Shown here: positions 51,156 to 59,369 of the stretch, piece after piece
Layout: the number at the start of each line of letters is the position of its first letter
How positions within the stretch are numbered: position 1 is the stretch's first letter
Assembly (NCBI RefSeq): GCF_030489605.1
Contig: NZ_JAUKFY010000008.1
Coordinates: 62,001-126,000, forward strand
Direction: 5' to 3'
Source: Brevibacillus laterosporus
GTDB taxonomy: Bacteria > Bacillota > Bacilli > Brevibacillales > Brevibacillaceae
DNA length: 64,000 bases
Position numbers and translations under genes: made by a program
Notes under the pieces: model-generated
Database searches by the model: none
Seen by the model: only the letters and a program-made list of their open reading frames with translations
What the model was told of the DNA's origin: nothing

Positions 51156-52457
51156 TTACCTTGTTTGTCCGTTTCCTAAGACACGGTATTTAATGGAAGT
51201 CAATGCTGTTAGACCCATAGGACCGCGAGCATGCAATTTTTGGGTGCTAATTCCAATTTCAGCTCCAAAGCCAAATTCTCCGCCGTCTGTAAAACGTGTA
51301 GAAGCATTATGATAAACAACAGCGGCGTCTACGGCTTGCAAGAAGCGTTCTGCTTGCGTTTGATCCTCAGTCAAAATTGATTCCGAATGCTTGGTTCCAT
51401 AAGTAGCGATATGCTCCAAGGCCTCATCTATACTCGTAACCGTTTTAACGGCAAGAATGGTATCTAGGAATTCAGCATGCCAATCCTGTTCGGTAGCTAA
51501 GACAAAGCGATCGCGCAGCTCTGGGTGGGAAGCCATTGTTCTTTCGCATACGCGCAACTCTACTCCTGCATCTAGCAGGGATGTCAAAAGAGTTGCGGAT
51601 TGATCATGTCCAAAATCTTGATGGATAAGCAGGGACTCAAGAGCATTGCATACAGCAGGACGGCTTAGCTTGGCATTTTGTACGATAGCTTGGGCCATAG
51701 CCGATTCAGCGGATTGATCAATGAAAATATGGCAATTACCTACTCCGGTCTCAATAACAGGCACAATGGAGTTTTTCACAACACGATTAATTAGTGCTGC
51801 TCCTCCGCGCGGGATGATCACGTCAATAATTCCATGGAGACTGCACATAACATCTACCGCTGCCCGATCAGTCGTAGCAAGATACTGAACCGCTTTATGT
51901 GGCAGCCCCAGGTTTTGGAGAGCGGTTTGAATACTTTTTACCAAAGCTAGATTAGAACGAGTGGTCGAGGCGCTGCCGCGCAGTACAACGGCATTTCCCG
52001 TTTTTAGTGAAATGGCGGCCGCATCTACTGTAACATTTGGACGTGCTTCATATATCATACCGATTACCCCTAGTGGTACACGCACAGAACGAATAGACAA
52101 GCCGTCCTTTTGTACCCACTCTGCAGTTGTTTCGCCAATAGGATCAGCAAGAGCAGCTAAATCCTCCAGACTGTCAGCTAAGGCAGTAATTCGTTCGGGT
52201 GTTAGACTAAGACGATCAATTAAGCTCGCAAGCTGTCCGCTTTCAATTGCCTTGTCAACATCCAATTTATTTTCAGCTAAAATATAAGCTTGATCAGCTA
52301 AAAGCTGTTCCTTTATAGCCTGTAATGCAGCGTTCTTTTGTTCACTGGTCAAAAGTGCTAATTTTCGCGAGGCTGCTTGAGCTAATTTTGCCTGCTTCGT
52401 AACCTGATCAATCACCTCATTGGAGGCTACTTTCGTTTGTTGGTTTCCTTCTCTCAT
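51156..52457 (-). CDS. proA: Glutamate-5-semialdehyde dehydrogenase (gamma-glutamyl phosphate reductase)
   Basis: The second step of proline synthesis: NADPH-dependent reduction of gamma-glutamyl phosphate to glutamate-5-semialdehyde. The 433-residue ALDH-fold protein has 'IGMIYEARPNVTVDAA' and 'LKTGNAVVLRGSASTTRSN' in the cofactor domain. The catalytic Cys is in 'SRPAVCNALESLL'. The C-terminal 'DGGEFGFGAEIGISTQKLHARGP' is characteristic. AAAGGAGCGGG precedes the ATG. There is an 18-bp gap after proB, so they are co-transcribed. ProB passes the unstable phosphate to ProA. Confidence 0.95.
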   Translation of the reverse strand: MREGNQQTKVASNEVIDQVTKQAKLAQAASRKLALLTSEQKNAALQAIKEQLLADQAYILAENKLDVDKAIESGQLASLIDRLSLTPERITALADSLEDLAALADPIGETTAEWVQKDGLSIRSVRVPLGVIGMIYEARPNVTVDAAAISLKTGNAVVLRGSASTTRSNLALVKSIQTALQNLGLPHKAVQYLATTDRAAVDVMCSLHGIIDVIIPRGGAALINRVVKNSIVPVIETGVGNCHIFIDQSAESAMAQAIVQNAKLSRPAVCNALESLLIHQDFGHDQSATLLTSLLDAGVELRVCERTMASHPELRDRFVLATEQDWHAEFLDTILAVKTVTSIDEALEHIATYGTKHSESILTEDQTQAERFLQAVDAAVVYHNASTRFTDGGEFGFGAEIGISTQKLHARGPMGLTALTSIKYRVLGNGQTR

Positions 52458-52475
52458 TTTTTCCCGCTCCTTTTT

Positions 52476-53627
52476 CTATTTTTGAATGAGATGGGGCAGA
52501 GATACCCATTGATCTCGATGAATGGCTTCTGTAAAAGGCTTTTCCCTTTGCGGTTCACTGATGATTTGGCGCAGCAGTTCACTATCATAGCGGCAGACAC
52601 CTCGACCAATTAAACCAGTAGGAGCATAAACTTCAACAACATCCCCTTGCGAAAAATCACCTTCTACACTGGTAATTCCTGCTGGCAGCAGACTGCTTTT
52701 GCGTTGCTGGATCGCTTCTTGGGCCCCGGCATCTACATGCAAGCGGCCGGCGATAGCGGAATGCAGGGCAATCCACTGCTTTTGGGTTGAAACACTCTCG
52801 CGCTTTTCAGCAGCATGAGCAGTAGAGGTGTCCGAATTCATTCCGCCAAAATCTCCTATATAGGTTCCTTCTCCTGTCCCATTAATGACATGTAATAAAC
52901 TATCCTTGGAGGATAACCGGCCGATAAAGGTGCGCGTGCCTACCTTTAAGGCAGTTTCAGCAGCAATTACCTTTGATTGCATTCCTCCAGTACCAAGAGA
53001 TGAACCTGAACCGCCAGCTACTGCTTTGATTTCATCTGTAATGGTAGCGACCTTTTCGAAGCGCTTTGCGTCAGGATTATTTCTTGGGTCTTTATTATAA
53101 ATGCCATCCGTATCAGTCAAAATGATGTAGATGTCAGCATGCAGCATGCCAGCCACTAATGAACCTAACATATCGTTATCGCCGAACGTTAACTCTGCAA
53201 CAGAAACAGTGTCGTTCTCGTTAATAATAGGAGTGATGTTGCGTGAAAGGAGTAGGGACATCGTTTGAAACGCATGACGGTATCGTTCCTGATTAGAGAA
53301 GTCACTGCGAGTCAACAGAATCTGTGCGATATGATAGTTGTAGGCAGCAAACAAAGCTGAGTAATGCTCCATCAAAATACTTTGTCCGATGGCTGCTGCG
53401 GCTTGCTTAGCTACGATGGTTCGCGGTCGTTGTTCATAGCCTAGCAGGCAATAGCCACTTGCTACAGCTCCCGAACTCACGAGTACGACCTCGTGTCCTT
53501 CACCACGCAGAGCTGCAATGGCATCTACCAAGAGACTCATTTTTTGCTGGTCGCAGCCGCCTTGTTTTTTTGCTAGGGAACTGCTTCCTACTTTCACCAC
53601 AATGCGCATTTTTCCAGTCTGATTCAT
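52476..53627 (-). CDS. proB: Glutamate 5-kinase
   Basis: The first, committed step of proline synthesis: ATP-dependent phosphorylation of glutamate. The start at 53627 gives 383 residues, with AAAGGAGAG 9-11 nt upstream. The amino-acid kinase domain (about 1-265) begins 'MRIVVKVGSSSLA' and has 'GDNDMLGSLVAGM' and 'GSGSSLGTGGMQSK'. The C-terminal PUA domain (about 300-375) includes 'LPAGITSVEGDFSQGDVVEVY'. The linker near 275-290 is longer than usual. It is the first gene of proBAC and lies directly behind a T-box leader, so it is expected to be induced when charged tRNA-Pro is low. Confidence 0.95.
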   Translation of the reverse strand: MNQTGKMRIVVKVGSSSLAKKQGGCDQQKMSLLVDAIAALRGEGHEVVLVSSGAVASGYCLLGYEQRPRTIVAKQAAAAIGQSILMEHYSALFAAYNYHIAQILLTRSDFSNQERYRHAFQTMSLLLSRNITPIINENDTVSVAELTFGDNDMLGSLVAGMLHADIYIILTDTDGIYNKDPRNNPDAKRFEKVATITDEIKAVAGGSGSSLGTGGMQSKVIAAETALKVGTRTFIGRLSSKDSLLHVINGTGEGTYIGDFGGMNSDTSTAHAAEKRESVSTQKQWIALHSAIAGRLHVDAGAQEAIQQRKSSLLPAGITSVEGDFSQGDVVEVYAPTGLIGRGVCRYDSELLRQIISEPQREKPFTEAIHRDQWVSLPHLIQK

Positions 53628-53661
53628 GTTGATCTGCTCTCCTTTTTCATCTCTAACAAAC

Positions 53662-53866
53662 AAAAAAACCTTCCATCCTTAGAAAAACATAAGGACGAAA
53701 GGTTTACTTTCGCGGTACCACCTTAATTAAATGCCGAACCCATCCTTACATGGATCGACATCTATCTTTACACTTAAGAAAGCCCTAAATGGCCGATAAG
53801 CGCTTTCCTTGATAACAGGGGAAAGAATCCTGTCTAGGTCATCCCTAGCCGCTCTGGGATGGGTTC
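53662..53866 (-). promoter_or_regulatory. T-box riboswitch leader of the proBAC operon
   Basis: The invariant T-box core AAGGTGGTACCGCG is on the minus strand at 53711-53724. It is followed by a terminator, AAACCTT...TCCTTA paired with TAAGGA...AAGGTT plus TTTTTT (53662-53705). A long-range helix pairs 53857-53866 with 53736-53745 (GAACCCATCC / GGATGGGTTC) and probably closes stem I. The gene context predicts a proline specifier; 'CCA' occurs near the 3' side of this stem but I cannot assign it firmly. Uncharged tRNA binding would favour the antiterminator and allow transcription of proB. The leader may start as far upstream as about 53930. Confidence 0.85.
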
Positions 53867-54009
53867 AAGCTGTTTCATGCACGCGATCTTCCAGCCAATG
53901 GATCACGTTCTCTGGGGCAGAAAGGGGGCTTTACTATTTCCCTTCAAAGCGATGAAGTATGATTATTTACATCATTATGATGGGGAGGACGGGAAAATGT
54001 CAAGGGACG

Positions 54010-54747
54010 TTACTGGAAATTTTCCTGTCCATATATGCCAGAGCGTTTTGTTATTTCGTACCGTTTGGATTCCTGATCCCGTCCTAAGTGATACCTCACA
54101 ACCGAGCTGGAGGATGCGACAGTAGGCGAAATTCCAGAAACCTCCACAATTAAACCGCTATTTTCAACGGAAACCTTCATATTCTGAGTAGAGATAAATA
54201 CGGGATAGCGTTTTGTCGAAGTAGACAAATAAACATTGCCATCAACGATTTTCGTATCTAAATGATCGTACAAGGCAACAGCTAACGGTCTGCTCCAATA
54301 CTGCTGAAAGAAAGCGAGAATCCCATCTCTGGTATGATAAGGCTTTGGAAGCTGTCTATAAATGAGTCCATCTTCTTTAATCTCTTTGCCATCAGGAAGG
54401 GTAGCAGCAGCGTATTCCAAGTGATTAATTACCTGTTCGGCCTTTTGTAAGAATACCGACACATCATTGAGATTTGTTTCCATATGAGCCAATGCTGTTG
54501 TTTGCCATTTAGCCTGTTCCTTTTTGGTATCGGCTGTATTTATGCGGTCTGATTTTTCAGCAGTTGTGGCAGAAGATTTCTTGGATTTATTGGTAGCACC
54601 TTGTGATTTAACTGTTTTCTCTGCCTTTTGACTGTGTTCCTTCTCACTGGTATTCTTTGATTGCTCTGGTGGTTTATCACCTTTACATCCCGTTGCACCA
54701 GATATAAGGAGAGCTATTAGCAACGGAATATACCAATTTTTATTCAT
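54010..54747 (-). CDS. Lipoprotein, possibly IseA-like (DL-endopeptidase inhibitor family)
   Basis: A 245-residue secreted lipoprotein. The signal is 'MNKNWYIPLLIALLISG' and the lipobox 'GATGC' gives C21. Residues 25-75 are a Lys/Ser/Thr-rich linker. The folded part (about 85-240) has 'IYRQLPKPYHTRDGILAFFQQYW' and 'LDTKIVDGNVYLSTSTKRYPVF'. The 'YR-LP... T-.. I..F' pattern recalls IseA (YoeB), which inhibits cell-wall endopeptidases, but the match is only by eye. The gene ends about 145 bp upstream of the T-box region and is probably transcribed separately. It might also be an unrelated lipoprotein. Confidence 0.6.
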   Translation of the reverse strand: MNKNWYIPLLIALLISGATGCKGDKPPEQSKNTSEKEHSQKAEKTVKSQGATNKSKKSSATTAEKSDRINTADTKKEQAKWQTTALAHMETNLNDVSVFLQKAEQVINHLEYAAATLPDGKEIKEDGLIYRQLPKPYHTRDGILAFFQQYWSRPLAVALYDHLDTKIVDGNVYLSTSTKRYPVFISTQNMKVSVENSGLIVEVSGISPTVASSSSVVRYHLGRDQESKRYEITKRSGIYGQENFQ

Positions 54748-54995
54748 AAAAAATCACCTCGCCATTTTCTCCTTTTCTGCTAGCTTTTGAGTAGGAAGCC
54801 GATTTCAAACCCGTTAGATTTTACTAACAAAGGCATGGAGGAAGGAGGAGATGGTTATGATAAGACAATATTGAAGAAAGAAAAGGGAAAAAAGAACGAC
54901 GAGGGGTTGTTTGTTGACTGTTTTCCCACTATCATAAAAGGGATAAGCATTGAAAATAGGGGGAAGCCCCGGTTTATTTGAGGTGGTCATAACGC

Positions 54996-55409
54996 ATGTT
55001 CGGATTTGGAAATAAACAAAGAAAATTAATGACGTATGACGTATTGCTTGTAAAAACAAAAGATGGCAGAGGCCGTGACTTTTTCCAAGTTGCTTTTCAC
55101 AGCTCTCAGGCCGCTGATATTATGAGTATGATTACGAAGCTGGAGAAATCCAAATACAATTCAACAGAATATCTAGGCGAGCTTGGTGATTTTAGGATTA
55201 TTACGCATTATGAAGGGGTAGAAAGCATTAACATTCATGACACTGTAGACTCTGATGCGACACCTATTCAAATTCAAGATTTCGCAAACATGATGCTCCG
55301 TCGTTTTGAAATGCTTCAAGAAGCTGGCAAGCTGGAAGAAACAGAGGAGTTAGCTTTCTTTATGGGCGAATTAACTATGCTGCGCGATGAATCCTTTACA
55401 TCATTATAG
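54996..55409 (+). CDS. Conserved hypothetical protein
   Basis: A 137-residue soluble protein that I do not recognise. It begins 'MFGFGNKQRKLMTYDVLLVK' and looks alpha/beta: strands near 13-20, 27-33 and 66-71, then a long C-terminal helix pair ('IQDFANMMLRRFEMLQEAG'). No cysteines, membrane segment or catalytic motif are visible. GAGGTGG lies 9 nt before the ATG. It is divergent from the lipoprotein gene and upstream of the fad operon. A strong hairpin at 55512-55561 could be its terminator or belong to the separate leader of fadN. Confidence 0.65.
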   Translation: MFGFGNKQRKLMTYDVLLVKTKDGRGRDFFQVAFHSSQAADIMSMITKLEKSKYNSTEYLGELGDFRIITHYEGVESINIHDTVDSDATPIQIQDFANMMLRRFEMLQEAGKLEETEELAFFMGELTMLRDESFTSL

Positions 55410-55446
55410 AATCTAATCAAATAGTGATGAAATTCAGAAAATAGGA

Positions 55447-55475
55447 TTGCAAGGTATGGTTATTTGGTTTACAAT
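55447..55475 (+). promoter_or_regulatory. Promoter between the hypothetical gene and fadN
   Basis: TTGCAA (55447-55452), a 17-bp spacer and TACAAT (55470-55475). The start would be near 55482, upstream of the hairpin at 55512-55561 and the FadR-type box. Confidence 0.5.
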
Positions 55476-55511
55476 GAATCTGAACAATTACTTTTTTGGT
55501 AGTAAATGTCA

Positions 55512-55561
55512 ACATTCCACAGAATCGAAAAAATAAGGCGATTTTTGTGGAATGTTTTTAT
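55512..55561 (+). terminator. Strong hairpin terminator upstream of fadN
   Basis: ACATTCCACA pairs with TGTGGAATGT, with an inner AATCG / CGATT stem, and is followed by TTTTTAT. With the promoter at 55447-55475 it would define an RNA of about 80 nt. Confidence 0.7.
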
Positions 55562-55571
55562 AGGCAGATAA

Positions 55572-55589
55572 TGAATGAGCATTCATTCA
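55572..55589 (+). promoter_or_regulatory. FadR-type operator upstream of fadN
   Basis: TGAATGAGCATTCATTCA has 7-bp arms and matches the Bacillus FadR box TGAATGANTANTCATTCA with one difference. It is 76 bp before the fadN start, so acyl-CoA-responsive repression of fadNAE is likely. Confidence 0.7.
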
Positions 55590-55664
55590 AGACGAAAAAC
55601 GACACCAAATCTGCCTACCTGCTAAAATCAAGCCATGATACAGGCATATGAAGGAGGAGACTTC

Positions 55665-58073
55665 ATGGAACGCAAAATTAACAAAGCTGCGGTCTTGGGA
55701 TCAGGGGTCATGGGAGCTGGTATTGCAGCCCATTTGGCTAACGTAGGTATCCCTACTTATCTGCTGGATATCGTACCGCGTGAACTGACGGAGGAAGAGA
55801 GCAAGAAAGGATTGACGCTGGATCACCCAGCCGTTCGTAATCGTATTGCACAAGCGGGTCGTGATCGACTGCTAAAAGAAAAGCCGGCGCCTCTGTATGA
55901 TAAAGATTCCATCTCCCTCATCACAGTAGGCAATTTGGAGGATGATCTAGACAAACTAAGAGAAGTGGATTGGATCATCGAGGTTGTTGTCGAGAATGTA
56001 GATGTGAAAAAGCAGGTATTTGCTAAAATAGAAGCTTATCGCAAACCTGGCGCGATTGTATCCTCTAATACCTCGGGTGTTTCCATCAATGAAATGTGTC
56101 AGGATTGTTCAGAAGAGTTCAAAAAATACTTCCTGGGAACTCACTTTTTTAATCCCCCTCGTTACTTAAAGCTCTTAGAAATCATCCCAGGTGAGCATAC
56201 TGATCCGGCCTTAGTTGAATTTATGATGCATTTTGGAGAATTTGTACTCGGAAAAGGAACTGTTCTTTGTAAGGATACACCTAACTTTATCGCCAACCGC
56301 GTAGGTACATATGGTCTTCAAGTGTCCATTCAGGAAATGCTGCGTCTTGAGTTAGGAGCAGATGAAATAGATGCTCTTACAGGTCCAGTAATTGGTCGTC
56401 CAAAAAGCGCGACGTTCCGAACCTTGGATGTGGTGGGTTTGGATACGTATGTACACGTTGCCAAAAATGTTCGTGATAAAGCTACGGACGAATCTGAAAA
56501 AGCCATGTTTGAAATTCCTGAGATCCTTACCAAGATGGTGGAAAATCGCTGGTTAGGTCAAAAAGCAGGTCAGGGCTTCTTTAAGCAGGAGAAAACAGCA
56601 GCAGGAAAAGAGATCTTGGTCTTGGATGCGAAGACGTTGGAATATAAGCCAAGGGTAAAAGCGAAGTTTGCTTCATTGGAGGCTGCTAAGCAAGCCAAAA
56701 CATTGCCACAAAAATTGCAGGCAATTGTGTATGGAAAAGATAAAGGCAGCGAATTTTTATGGAACGTATTGAAAAAGACAATGCTGTATGCAGCCGCAAA
56801 AGTACCAGAGATTGCAGATGACATTGTTTCAGTAGATAAAGCGATGAGATGGGGTTTTGGTTGGGAGCTAGGTCCTTTTGAGACCTGGGATGCCATAGGC
56901 CTTGAGAAATCAGTAGCTCGGATGAGAGAAGAGGGAGAAACAATTCCAGCTTTGGTAGAGGAGCTATTGGCTAGTGGAAAAACCTCATTCTATGAAAAAG
57001 CGGAAGGAAAGATTGCTGCTTTTCATATCGGCGGAGCCTTTAGGGGACTAGAAGAGAAAAAAGAAGTCATTAATCTGGCCGCTTTAAAAGAACAGGGCAA
57101 AGTGATTGTCAAAAATGCAGGTGCGTCCTTAATTGATTTAGGCGATGGGGTTGCTTGCTTTGAATTTACCACTCCGCATAATGCGCTCGGCGTAGATATT
57201 TTGCAAATGTTCAATAAAGCAGCAGATGAAGTAGAGAAAAACTTTACCGGTATGGTGATCGGAAACCAAGGCAAGAACTTCTGTGTCGGATTAAACCTAG
57301 CGATGGCATTAATGGAGGCACAGGACGAAAACTGGTTTGAGCTAGATATGCTGGCTAAGAAGTTCCACAACACCGTTAACCGAATACGTACAATGCCTCG
57401 TCCGGTAGTAGCTGCGCCGTTCGGAATGACGCTTGGTGGCGGAGTAGAGATTTGTTATATGGCTGATCAGGTGCAATTGGCGGCGGAAACCTATCTGGGC
57501 TTTGTAGAAGTAGGCGTGGGTGTATTGCCGGGAGCGTGTGGTACGAAAGAAATGCTCTTTAGAGCGATGGAAAACATTCCAAGCGGAACTCCTACTCCTG
57601 TCGATGCCTTCCCATTTGTAGCACGAGCATTTGAAACCATTGCGATGGCGAAAGTATCCACCAGCGGCAAGGAAGCGATTAAATTAGGGTATATGCGCCC
57701 AACTGATCGCATTTCAATCAATCAGGATCATTTGTTATATGATGCTAAACAAGCGGTGCTGGAGCTTGATAAACGCGGATATACGCCTCCTGCAGAACGC
57801 CGGATTCCAGCTATCGGAACGACAGGATATGCCTCATTACGCCAAAATATCTATGGATTGCGTGAAAGCGGCATGATCAGTGAGCATGATGAACTCATTG
57901 CAACGAAAATCGCCTATATCATGTCAGGGGGAGATGTCCCAGCAGGTACACTGGTTAACGAAACATATATTCTTGAACTTGAGCGCAAAGGCTTCCTTGA
58001 ATTAATCAAAACACAAAAGACCCAACAGCGCATGCAGCATATGCTTGCTAAGGGAAAACCGTTGCGCAACTAA
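55665..58073 (+). CDS. fadN: 3-hydroxyacyl-CoA dehydrogenase / enoyl-CoA hydratase
   Basis: A fatty-acid beta-oxidation enzyme of 802 residues. The start at 55665 has AAGGAGGAG 6 nt upstream; a longer frame is not supported. The N-terminal NAD-binding domain begins 'KAAVLGSGVMGAGIAAHLANVG' (about 8-30). The 3-hydroxyacyl-CoA dehydrogenase C domain covers about 200-400, including 'CKDTPNFIANRVG'. The C-terminal part (about 480-680) is a crotonase-like hydratase domain with 'NFCVGLNLAMAL' and 'MTLGGGVEICYMAD'. It is the first gene of fadN-fadA-fadE, with 30 bp to fadA. FadN and FadA work together on long-chain acyl-CoA. Confidence 0.94.
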   Translation: MERKINKAAVLGSGVMGAGIAAHLANVGIPTYLLDIVPRELTEEESKKGLTLDHPAVRNRIAQAGRDRLLKEKPAPLYDKDSISLITVGNLEDDLDKLREVDWIIEVVVENVDVKKQVFAKIEAYRKPGAIVSSNTSGVSINEMCQDCSEEFKKYFLGTHFFNPPRYLKLLEIIPGEHTDPALVEFMMHFGEFVLGKGTVLCKDTPNFIANRVGTYGLQVSIQEMLRLELGADEIDALTGPVIGRPKSATFRTLDVVGLDTYVHVAKNVRDKATDESEKAMFEIPEILTKMVENRWLGQKAGQGFFKQEKTAAGKEILVLDAKTLEYKPRVKAKFASLEAAKQAKTLPQKLQAIVYGKDKGSEFLWNVLKKTMLYAAAKVPEIADDIVSVDKAMRWGFGWELGPFETWDAIGLEKSVARMREEGETIPALVEELLASGKTSFYEKAEGKIAAFHIGGAFRGLEEKKEVINLAALKEQGKVIVKNAGASLIDLGDGVACFEFTTPHNALGVDILQMFNKAADEVEKNFTGMVIGNQGKNFCVGLNLAMALMEAQDENWFELDMLAKKFHNTVNRIRTMPRPVVAAPFGMTLGGGVEICYMADQVQLAAETYLGFVEVGVGVLPGACGTKEMLFRAMENIPSGTPTPVDAFPFVARAFETIAMAKVSTSGKEAIKLGYMRPTDRISINQDHLLYDAKQAVLELDKRGYTPPAERRIPAIGTTGYASLRQNIYGLRESGMISEHDELIATKIAYIMSGGDVPAGTLVNETYILELERKGFLELIKTQKTQQRMQHMLAKGKPLRN

Positions 58074-58103
58074 ACAAGCGTCGGAAAAGAAGGAGGAGAA
58101 AGC

Positions 58104-59282
58104 ATGAGAGAAGTAGTCATCGTGGCTGGGGCACGTACGGCTGTAGGTAAGTCAAAGCGCGGCTCATTAAAGGATGTTCATCCAGTTGATCTGGGCGCAT
58201 ATGTTGTAGAGGATTTGCTTCGCCGTGTTCCGAATCTGGACCCGGCGTTGATTGAGGATATAATTATTGGAAATGCAGTGCCGGAAGCGGAGCAAGGAAC
58301 CAACATGGCTCGTTTAATCGGTCTTCGAGCTGGATTGCCGACCAATGTATCAGGTATTACGATCAATCGTTTTTGTTCATCTGGTTTACAAAGTATTGCT
58401 TATGCGGCCCAACAAATCATGTGCGGTGGTGCTGATGTCATCATTGCAGGCGGTGTGGAAAGCATGAGTCTTGTACCGATGGTGGGGAATAAGGTAGCTT
58501 TGAACCCAACCTTGGTGGAAACGATGCCAGAAGCATACATGGGCATGGGACATACGGCAGAGAGAGTGGCACAGCGTTATGGCATTAGTCGTGAGGATCA
58601 GGACCAGTTTGCGGTAAGAAGCCATCAGCGTGCGGCGGAGGCGATTGCGGCCGGAAAGTTTAAAGATGAGATCGTCCCAGTGCCAGTGAAGCAGGTATAC
58701 GTGGATGAGAACGGTAAACGTCATGAGAAAGAATTTGTGTTTGATACAGATGAAGGTGTACGAATTGATACAAATGTTGAAACTTTGGGAAAATTACGAC
58801 CGGTCTTTCACGTAAAAGGTAGCGTTACAGCGGGTAACTCGTCTCAAACTAGCGATGGCGCCGCCGCCGTTCTCGTAATGTCCAAGGAAAAAGCAGACGA
58901 ATTGGGCATTAAGCCAATTGCCAAGTTCCACTCCTTTGCGGTAGGCGGTGTTGATCCTGATGTGATGGGAATTGGGCCAGTTGTTGCTGTTCCAAAAGCC
59001 CTGAAGCAGGCTGGACTTAGCCTTCAGGATGTAGATTTGTTTGAGTTAAACGAAGCATTTGCCTCGCAATCCCTAGCTGTTATTCGTGAGCTGGGCATTG
59101 ATGCTGAGAAGGTGAATGTTAACGGTGGTGCAATTGCATTGGGACATCCATTAGGATGCACAGGTGCCAAATTAACGGTATCTCTACTAAACGAGATGAA
59201 GAGACGTCAATCGAAATATGGCGTTGTAACAATGTGTATCGGTGGCGGTATGGGGGCTGCTGGGGTGTTTGAGGTTCTTTAA
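58104..59282 (+). CDS. fadA: Acetyl-CoA acyltransferase (3-ketoacyl-CoA thiolase)
   Basis: The thiolase step of beta-oxidation: 3-ketoacyl-CoA + CoA gives acetyl-CoA and a shortened acyl-CoA. The 392 residues are of standard length. The nucleophilic Cys is in '[10 protein letters not shown]' (near residue 90). The other active-site residues are His in '[17 protein letters not shown]' and Cys in '[13 protein letters not shown]'. AAGGAGGAG lies before the ATG. It follows fadN by 30 bp and precedes fadE by 87 bp in the same transcript. Confidence 0.95.
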   Translation: MREVVIVAGARTAVGKSKRGSLKDVHPVDLGAYVVEDLLRRVPNLDPALIEDIIIGNAVPEAEQGTNMARLIGLRAGLPTNVSGITINRFCSSGLQSIAYAAQQIMCGGADVIIAGGVESMSLVPMVGNKVALNPTLVETMPEAYMGMGHTAERVAQRYGISREDQDQFAVRSHQRAAEAIAAGKFKDEIVPVPVKQVYVDENGKRHEKEFVFDTDEGVRIDTNVETLGKLRPVFHVKGSVTAGNSSQTSDGAAAVLVMSKEKADELGIKPIAKFHSFAVGGVDPDVMGIGPVVAVPKALKQAGLSLQDVDLFELNEAFASQSLAVIRELGIDAEKVNVNGGAIALGHPLGCTGAKLTVSLLNEMKRRQSKYGVVTMCIGGGMGAAGVFEVL

Positions 59283-59369
59283 AAAAGATGTTTGAGGTTC
59301 TGTGAAAATATGTAAGCGTCCAAAGCATAAATAGCTTGGCTTGTTAAATATGGAAAGGAGAAATGAAAC

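Noticed and set aside
54787-54981. 64-codon plus-strand ORF upstream of the 54996 gene
   Set aside because: Starts with TTG without a ribosome site, has low-complexity Lys/Glu content, and lies in the divergent promoter region of the lipoprotein gene.
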